A stretch of DNA of 64,000 bases from Deroplatys truncata (taxonomy: Eukaryota > Arthropoda > Insecta > Mantodea > Mantidae). The stretch spans positions 228,799,528 to 228,863,527 of the forward strand of contig CM060983.1 of the NCBI GenBank assembly GCA_030765065.1, read 5' to 3'. Below are positions 56,801 through 64,000 of this stretch, piece by piece (the first letter of the stretch is position 1; every line of letters begins with the position of its first letter). The position numbers and the translations under genes were made by a program. Below the pieces are notes generated by a model. That model searched no databases, was not told the DNA's origin, and saw only the letters and a list, made by a program, of their open reading frames with translations.

Positions 56801-58430
56801 TACCTTAAATAACAACTATACAACAAAAATAGAATAGTCTATGAAAATTATCTCTTTGCTTACTCTGGTTTATTCACAATTCAATTTACAGAAAAAAATA
56901 TAAACCTTCTGATGCTGCGAATTTCATTTAATTTTTATTATCATCCTTTAAATTGCATTTAAAGGATACATCCAATTACAAATATAAAATAATTTAACAA
57001 TTATAACTTATAATTTTACATTACTTCTCATTTATATATTTACATTAAGTATCAATTATCCTTTTGCATTACATTTACATTAACTATCAATTTTCATTTT
57101 ACATTGCTTTTCCATGTTTAAACTTGTCTCTGCTATACAATTAATTTTCTATTAAGTATTTCATCATTACATTAGGCTGATTTATGTTCTTTATTTCCCT
57201 AGGTAATTCATTGAATAATTCTCTTCCTCTAACTTGTATAGGACAATTATTCAGAGCTCCACTTAATATCATTCTATAATAATCGTCATTATTTCTTAAA
57301 TTATAGTTATGTACATTGGAATTTTTTTGAATATTTATATTTATCACAGTTTTTATGCATTTATATATATATGGCACTGTTATCAAGTTTTGATTCTTAA
57401 ACACCCCCCTACAAGTTTGTTTATTTGCCATTTTGCTTATTATTCTAATGTTTTTTGTTTTTTTTTTTTCCCAATTTAAAGACTTTATCCATTTCTCTTG
57501 TAATATTTCCCCACAAACTAATCCTGTATCTCGCATACAAATATATAAAAGCATAATAGAGCTTTTTCATTGTTTTACTGTGCATTATTTTAAATAACTG
57601 TCTCATTATATAAATGCCCTTGTTTATCCTTTTACTAATCACGCTGCATGAGATTGCCAATTTAAATATTTATCGATTATTACTCCAAGAAAATTAGTGC
57701 AATTTATTTCTGATATATTTTCATCATCTATACTCAGTTTAATACTACTTGGGTTAAGTTTTGTTAATTCAAAGTAAATGCATACTGTCTTTTGTGTATT
57801 TATCATCATATCTAAGTTAACATAATATTCTTTTATAAGTTTTAAAATTGAATTCGCTGTAATTTCAACCTCTTTTGCTGTTTGATCTTTAATTATGACA
57901 GTCATGTTGTCTGCATATCCAGTTGCGATGTCTCCATTTTCTTTTATCACCTCGAAAATTTCATTTATATATATATATATATATAAGAAATAAAAATGGC
58001 CCCAATTTTGAGCCTTGCGGGACCTCTTGTTTTACTATTTTGAAATCTGACTTTATCTTTTTTATAATATCATTTGTACTTAGGTGATTTATTTCGACAC
58101 ATTGTGTTCGATTTTCCAGATATGTTGATATCCAATCCAGCACTAAACCTCGAATACCACATGTTTCTAAATTTATTTAGTAGTATTTTTATAATCATAC
58201 AATCAAAGACCTTTGATAAATTTATGAAGATAGCCGCCATTGATTCATGGTCATTTATAGTGTTTACAATTATATTATTTGCCTTTTCAATCACATCTAT
58301 GGTTGACTTGTGCTTTTGAAAATGTTTAAATATTGGCTAACCTTCTTTAGCATATCTGGAAAAATGCCTTGCGTTAATGATGTGTTTATAAAGTGTGTTA
58401 GGATTTTGCTAATTTCCTGCTTTATGTTTT

Positions 58431-59052
58431 TACTTTCTCTACTACGTATAGTAGTAGGGGAAGTATTGCATACCACCCAAAAATTCGATACCGAGATTTC
58501 ACCGGAAATACATGTTTTGAGACTCCCTGAATCCAAAAAAAGCATTTTTGGAAACATGTCCGTGTGTGTGTCTGTCTGTGTGTCTGTGAACAGCATAACT
58601 CAAAAACGAAGAGTCGGATAAACGCCAAACTTGGTATTTAGGTTCAGTATCTTTCAGAGATGCGACACGAAGGTTTTCAAGAAAATCCCCCCACCCCAGA
58701 CTACCCTTTACATGGAACATTTTTCGAAAATTTTAATTTTCTCAAAAACGGCTCTAACGATTTTGATTAAAATATCATATGTTTAAGATATTGTCATAAC
58801 AAATAAAATGTATATCTCGAATTTTCTGGGAATGTCTCCAAAAGTATTCTTCATTGTGAACGACTTTTGCATAACTGGTAAACCATAAGAGATAGACAAA
58901 ATTTTACTACACGAAAAATGTAGATCGCGTTAAAATACACAATTTATGTCATATATATTTCTTTTGTTGAGTGAACCGTTTGCGAGATATTGCTTGTTAT
59001 TCCCTTAAATTTTCCAATACTTATACTTTTTCTCAAATTCGTTATTCATTTT
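58431..59052 (-). mobile_element. Helentron-like element, copy X4 (truncated)
   Basis: Starts with the TACTTTCTCTACTACGTATA end (hairpin end) and runs through the GT/CTGT microsatellite (58562-58588) but lacks the TCTGATG end. X5 begins immediately after it. Confidence 0.6.
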
Positions 59053-60132
59053 TACTTTCTCTACTACGTATAGTAAGTAGGGAAAGTATTGCATTCCACC
59101 CAAAAATTCGATACCGAGATTTCACTGTAAATACATGTTTTGAGACCCACTGAATCCAAAAAAAGCATTTTTGGAAACATGTCCGTGTGTGTGTGTGTGT
59201 GTGTCTGTGAACAGCATAACTCAAAAACGAAGAGTCGGATAAACACCAAACTTGGTATTTAGGTTCAGTATCTTCCAGAGATGCGACACGAAGGTTTTCA
59301 AGAAAATCCCCCCACCCCAGACTACCCTTTACATGGAACATTTTTCGAAAATTTTAATTTTCTCAAAAATGGCTCTAACGATTTTGATGAAAATATCATA
59401 TGTTTAAGATAATGTCATGAGAAATGAAATGTATATCTCGAATTTTCTGGGAATGTCTCCAAAAGTATTCTTTATTGTGAACGACTTTTGCATAACTGGT
59501 AAACCGTAAGAGATAGACAGAATTTTACTTCACAAAAAATGTAGATCGCGTTAAAATACACAACTTATGTCATATACATTTTTGTTGTTGAGTGAACCGT
59601 TTTCGAGATATTGCTTGTTATTTCCTTAAATTTTTCAATACTTATACTTTTTCTCAAATTCGTTATTCATTTTTTTTATGTCCTGGACATGCATAGAGAA
59701 TGAAATGCGCCACATAGCAACCAACGTTAAAATATTTGACTATCGCTTATAACCTAGCAATTTCCCTTGCATCTACAAGAAAATTACCAATAAGATTGAC
59801 ATCTCGATATCTCGATTAACTTGAAGCATATGAAGAATAGGCGTTTGTAAAAATAGATTGTACAAGAGTAGAGAAAGTCATGTGAGTGTAACACATCAGA
59901 TTTTTTTTATGTCCTGGACTTGCAAAGAGAATGGAATGCGCCACATAGCAACTAGCGTTAAAATATTTGACTATCGCTTAAAACCTACCATATTCCCCTT
60001 GCATCTACAAGAAAATTACCAATAGGTTTGACATCTCGATATCTCCATTAACATGAAGCATATGGAGAATAAACGTTTGTAAAAATAGTTTGTACAAGAG
60101 TAGAGAAAGTCATGTGAGTGTAACACATCAGA
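59053..60132 (-). mobile_element. Helentron-like element, copy X5
   Basis: Complete, from TACTTTCTCTACTACGTATA at 59053 to the TCTGATGTGTTACACTCACA end at 60132 on the minus strand, with a (GT)n tract at 59184-59204. The terminal ~230 bp is tandemly duplicated, with an internal end at 59900. Inserted with X4 in LINE-F. Confidence 0.65.
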
Positions 60133-60545
60133 TTTTTTTAGTAATAAATTCAGATTTCATCTGGGCGGCTTATTTCTTTGATTTTAACTTTTTTATTTCA
60201 CTTGTTTACACTTTCTTCTGACATTTCGAAAACTGCCCTACTATTTAATTGGCTTATTTGTTTTTTTAGATTAATATTTTTATCTAGTTTTTGTTTATTT
60301 AAGTTTAATTCTCTTGCTGTGTTTACATAATATTCATTGACAATTTTACAAATTTTCTTTGTGCCTTTTATTTCTCTACCTCGATTCTTTATAACTATGT
60401 TTTTCATATGTTTATTTTTACCTTGCTTATGGACTGCATCTACCATATGGAACATTGTTTTTGTTTTATTTTCAGATTTCTGTATCAGTTGCCTATTGTA
60501 TTGCTTTTTTGCACTTTCTACTACACTTCTGAAAATATTGTTATA

Positions 60546-62469
60546 CTATATCTATTGCCTACCAGTAGCAAGCCAATGTACGTGGCTGTCTATGAGACCA
60601 AAGGAAAATATTTGAATTTGGTGTGATTGTGCTCATACTTTGTCACCTCTAATACACATTAGTATAGTTTTAATTGTAATTATCCTTTATTAATTTAAAT
60701 ATTCAAAGTCTCATTCATAACTTGCCTCTTTACAACAACACTGACAAAATATTAGCTTTCCATCTGATCTAAACTCTTTTGTCCAATAATCCATTGTTTC
60801 AATAATATGCTTGTTGATTACTTCTCTTTTGACATTTGATGCTACTCAGCCAACAAGCAGAAATGAACTGAGTAAAATATCGTTTCCAGTACATGATCTC
60901 AGATGAAATAGAGTATGCCAACTGATTGTTGTCGAATATGCATAAATAAATAGTACTTGCCTACTGTCACCATATTATAACCTGTCGCTTGTGACACTCA
61001 GTAACATATGACATGACTGCAGCTAAGTGTGTGCCAGCCAATCACCGTGGATACCGTCTTAACACCCCTTCAAACCCTATACCTAAATGTAAAACTTCCA
61101 CTGTTACACTGCTGGCACGTATTATATGTTTTGCTCTTGTGAACCCTGGAAGGAATGCACAGTATAAAAAATAGACAAGGCTTTGATGTAATATAAATTA
61201 AACAGTAGTCAGGTGTTATTAGAAATAATAATAATAAAGTGAAATATGCACAAGCATGCAAGGATGAAACAAAGCTTTAGTTTTGAACACTGAGTTCTGT
61301 CACTGATTTTGTATTGTAGTTTATCCACAGAGTTGACACATACATTTATCCTTTACTACACAAAAATGAAATTATTATGGAGCGCATTTTACGTTTGTTA
61401 TGCATTGATTTGATTATGTTATTAGATGCTTCTCACAAATAAGATGTAATTTTCCCTGTTCCTGCTGTCTTACCTGCAAAACTCATGAAGCCAGTACACA
61501 AGAATACAAGTTTTTGTTACCTCGCGGCAATAGCTTTGTTGTATGTATTGTTGCAAATGGTCAATAGTTTGAGTGCAATATAAACATCAGACTCAAGAGT
61601 ATCTTCATGCAAAATAACTGCGCTGCTACTTTTGTTGTGTTTTATAGTGCTTCCTTTATAGCGTTATTTCTCTTTGTTATCATAATGGTATATTAATAGT
61701 CTCACATTAACTACAAATGTTAACCTATAATTTCTTCTTTCATAAACAGCATGAGAAAGGCAATTTATTTTATGTATGAATCAACTGTTAGCATTGCCAA
61801 CTGAGCCTGCCAGGTTTCATTTGGCCATCCTGTTTCCACTGTGCAAAAGGTTGCAACGTAGCTCCCCACCACTTCATCAGTGCACGTCTCAAGGGACAAG
61901 TTATAATACGACAGTTATATTTTAAAGTGTTTTCTTTCTTTACAAATCATTTCCCCCTAATGCATAAATTTCAAGTATACTTCAATGAAAACTTTTTGTT
62001 TTTGTATTAGTACTTCATTGTTTTTGTGATTTTTTTCACAAAAGCTGGCAGTTACTTGAGAAATCCAATGACCAGTTGATTGTTGAATTTCAGGAAAACC
62101 CCCATTGTTGTTAGGTGTAGGATGGCTTACATTCTTCTGCCCTAACCAATTGTGCTCTTATGTATTGTTGTCAGTATGGAAACGGTATCCATTCTGTCTG
62201 AAGAGTAATTATGTTCCGTTAAGACATCCTGTACTTGTAATTTTCTTACAAAATACAGTGTGCATGTCTTTTAAAAACACAGGCAGCTAATCTGCCAATG
62301 TTTAGTTATATTTGCTAATTCCAAAGAACCTTGTAAATATGAGTAACTCAGTAATTCTCAGGCTTAAACTCTGAAAGGTGTACAAAAGTTAAATTAAATA
62401 TGTCACTCGTTCACACATGTTTATTTAATTTATCATTTATTAAAAAAAATGATAATGATGATGATGATC

Positions 62470-62471
<2 letters not shown>
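60546..62471. other. Intron or intergenic sequence, nothing recognised
   Basis: 1.9 kb without a recognisable exon, repeat family or RNA gene. Confidence 0.5.
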
Positions 62472-62547
<76 letters not shown>

Positions 62548-62548
62548 T
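62472..62548. repeat. (AAT)n microsatellite
   Basis: About 25 perfect AAT units. Confidence 0.97.
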
Positions 62549-62650
62549 GCAGATAATTTGTAAAAAACAAAAAAGGGCACTAATAGATTTGAATCTCATA
62601 AGTAGGGATAATCCCTCAAATAGACTGTCCATGCTATATTTATTGATTTT

Positions 62651-62776
62651 TACTTTCTCTACTACGTATAGTAAGTAGGGGAAGTATTGTATTCCACCCA
62701 AAAATTTGATACCGAGATTTCACCGGAAATATATGTTTTGAGACCCCTGAATAAAAAAAAAAGCATTTTTGGAAAC

Positions 62777-62807
<31 letters not shown>

Positions 62808-63539
62808 AGACTCGAAAAACGAACAGTCACATAAATGCCAAACTTGGTATTTAGGTTCAGTATCTTCCAGAGATGCGACACAAAGGTTTTCAAGAAAATT
62901 CCCCCACCCCAGATTACCCTTTACATGGAAGATTTTTCGAAAATTTTAATTTTCTCAAAAATGGCTAACAATTTTGATTGAAATATCATATGTTTAAGAT
63001 ATTTTCATGACAAATAAAATGTATATCTTGAATTTTCTGGGAATGTCTCCAAAAAGTATTCTTCATTGTGAACGACTTTTGCATAACTGGTAAACCATAA
63101 GAGATATATAAAATTTTACTACACAAAAAATGTAGACCGCATTAAAATACACAATTTATGTCATATACATTTTTTTTGTTGAGTGAACCATTTTCAAGAT
63201 ATTGCTTGTTATTCCCTTAAATTTTTCAATACTTATTTTCTTAAATGGGAATTCCTTATTCATTTTTTTGTCTTGGATATGCAGAGAGTATTAATCGTGG
63301 CAAAGGGAATGGTGCTGCACTTAGCAACCAGCTATTAAGAGATATGTATATGCTTAAAGGCTACTGTTGTTCTATATTGCCCTTGTAAATATATATTCCC
63401 CTTACATCTACAAAAAAATTAGCAATAAGATACAGTCTGCAAATGTTTATCTCGATTAACATGAAGTAGATGGAGAATAAGCGTTTGTAAAAATAGTTTG
63501 TACAAGAGTAGAAAAGTCATGTGAGTGTAACACATCAGA
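62651..63539 (-). mobile_element. Helentron-like element, copy X6
   Basis: TACTTTCTCTACTACGTATA end at 62651, (TG)n tract near 62780-62808, and the TCTGATGTGTTACACTCACA end at 63539 (minus strand). Flanked by T-runs on both sides. Confidence 0.65.
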
Positions 63540-63584
63540 TTTTTTTTAGGTAACATTAAAACAAAACATATTAAGGCAAAAGAA

Positions 63585-64000
63585 ATCTTACTTGTTACAT
63601 TCAGATGACTTTCCCTACCTTCTTATCACTTATTAGTGAGTATACAAACTAATCCTACTAAAGCTTATTTTTCTTTCTACTTGGTTTTAATCCAAATAAA
63701 ACTTTGTAGAAATAGCTACATTACACATTTTGTTATAGGTACAGAGAACAGTGATGGTCAAATGTTTAACAACTGGATGTTATACACTGCCTTAAAATTC
63801 TAAACTGTTTTCATGCAATCATGAGAAACAACTGAATGTTGAAAGGACTTTAAAGAATGACCAAGTAATGAACAATTCAAACCATAAATAATGGATATTT
63901 TGCAAGTTTTATGCCACAAAAAAAGTTATTTGAAATAAATTGTGTGTGTTAAAGAGGTCTACATTTCTTATGTAGTTTGTTTTCATCTATCGCTTAAATT
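63585..64000 (+). mobile_element. Diverged Helentron-like element, copy X7, cut by window end
   Basis: Begins atcttacttgttacattcag with a subterminal gactttccctacc, equivalent to the family 5' end with substitutions. The body resembles the diverged first part of X3 (35128-35666). Confidence 0.5.

Larger units (their letters stand above)
57120..60545 (-). mobile_element. LINE-F (CR1/Jockey-like), split by two Helentron-like elements
   Basis: Minus strand: linker and RT start 60455-60145 (KNIVIKNRGREIKGTKKICK, VNEYYVNTARELNL, FEMSEESVNK), continuing after the insertions at 58431-60132 with ISKILTHFINTSLTQGIFPD (58420-58350), MAAIFINLSKVFDC (58235), EVPQGSKLGPFLFLIY (58030-57985), YADN in place of YADD (57918), TNFLGVIIDKYLNWQSH (57700-57645) and the C-terminal domain with NVHNYNLRNNDDYYRM and ELFNELPREIKNIN (57330-57160). 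Frame breaks and an (AT)n run at 57969-57984. Removing the insertion joins KSEFIT to KNIKQEISK. Confidence 0.75.

Noticed and set aside
62400..62701. Open frames with poly-Asn or poly-Leu
   Set aside because: Translation of an (AAT)n microsatellite joined to the end of X6.
1..64000. Bacterial-type systems (operons, CRISPR, toxin-antitoxin, prophage), tRNA or rRNA genes
   Set aside because: The DNA is clearly animal (spliced exons, LINEs, Penelope elements); regularly spaced repeats are microsatellites only, and no tRNA or rRNA fold was noticed.

Overview
The window is AT-rich, intron-dominated animal DNA, most likely from an arthropod and probably an insect with a large, repeat-filled genome. 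The basis is one host gene with intron lengths of about 18.3, 19.5 and 0.5 kb, surrounded by Penelope-like elements (PLEs), several LINE lineages, and mariner, Tigger, hAT, piggyBac and Helentron-like DNA elements typical of insects. The species cannot be named from the sequence.

Host gene: four exons on the + strand (2170-2427, 20764-21073, 40597-40798, 41311-41598) encode the DDT/WHIM region of a BAZ2-family chromatin remodelling subunit (vertebrate BAZ2A/B, fly toutatis). Splice phases match at all three junctions. The 5' part (methyl-binding domain) and the 3' part (PHD finger, bromodomain) are not visible. After 41598 no further exon is recognised.

Layout: 1-950 rearranged LINE-A copy with a 2A-like motif; 2170-2427 exon; 3018-3503 palindromic PLE-B insertion; 3690-4280 hAT remnant; 4281-7131 PLE-A1; 7351-13334 a pure 5,984-bp TGGA tetranucleotide array; 13350-15357 inverted PLE-A pair; 15385-17940 old PLE-C split by a Helentron-like element; 18014-19073 Tigger; 19320-20609 mariner-type element in a LINE tail; 20764-21073 exon; 21533-24631 tandem PLE-B with an intact 834-residue ORF; 24790-25935 LINE-B; 25940-32945 LINE-A copy split by a TTAA-flanked DNA element and by a Helentron-like element; 32950-34855 LINE-C with an SGNH-type ORF1; 35128-36590 Helentron-like composite; 36757-39450 mariner and piggyBac relics; 40597-41598 two exons; 44037-45470 inverted PLE-A pair; 47430-49300 LINE-D carrying a small PLE; 50055-53411 PLE-D, hAT and mariner relics; 53560-55620 LINE-E with RNase H; 55743-55889 tiny PLE-B; 56526-60545 hAT and LINE-F, the latter split by two Helentron-like elements; 62651-64000 two more Helentron-like copies.

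The best material for a second look is the Penelope set. Ten hammerhead-ribozyme-like motifs lie in its pseudo-LTRs. Two element families share the same core but have different palindromic helix III sequences, and in family A the ORF stop codon lies inside the ribozyme core. Four insertions have exact 12-bp target duplications and the same inverted-arm endpoint. A 6-kb perfect microsatellite begins exactly at the break point of one PLE copy. Hammerheads and inverted copies are known for PLEs in general; the particular combination here comes from reading the sequence and has not been searched against databases.
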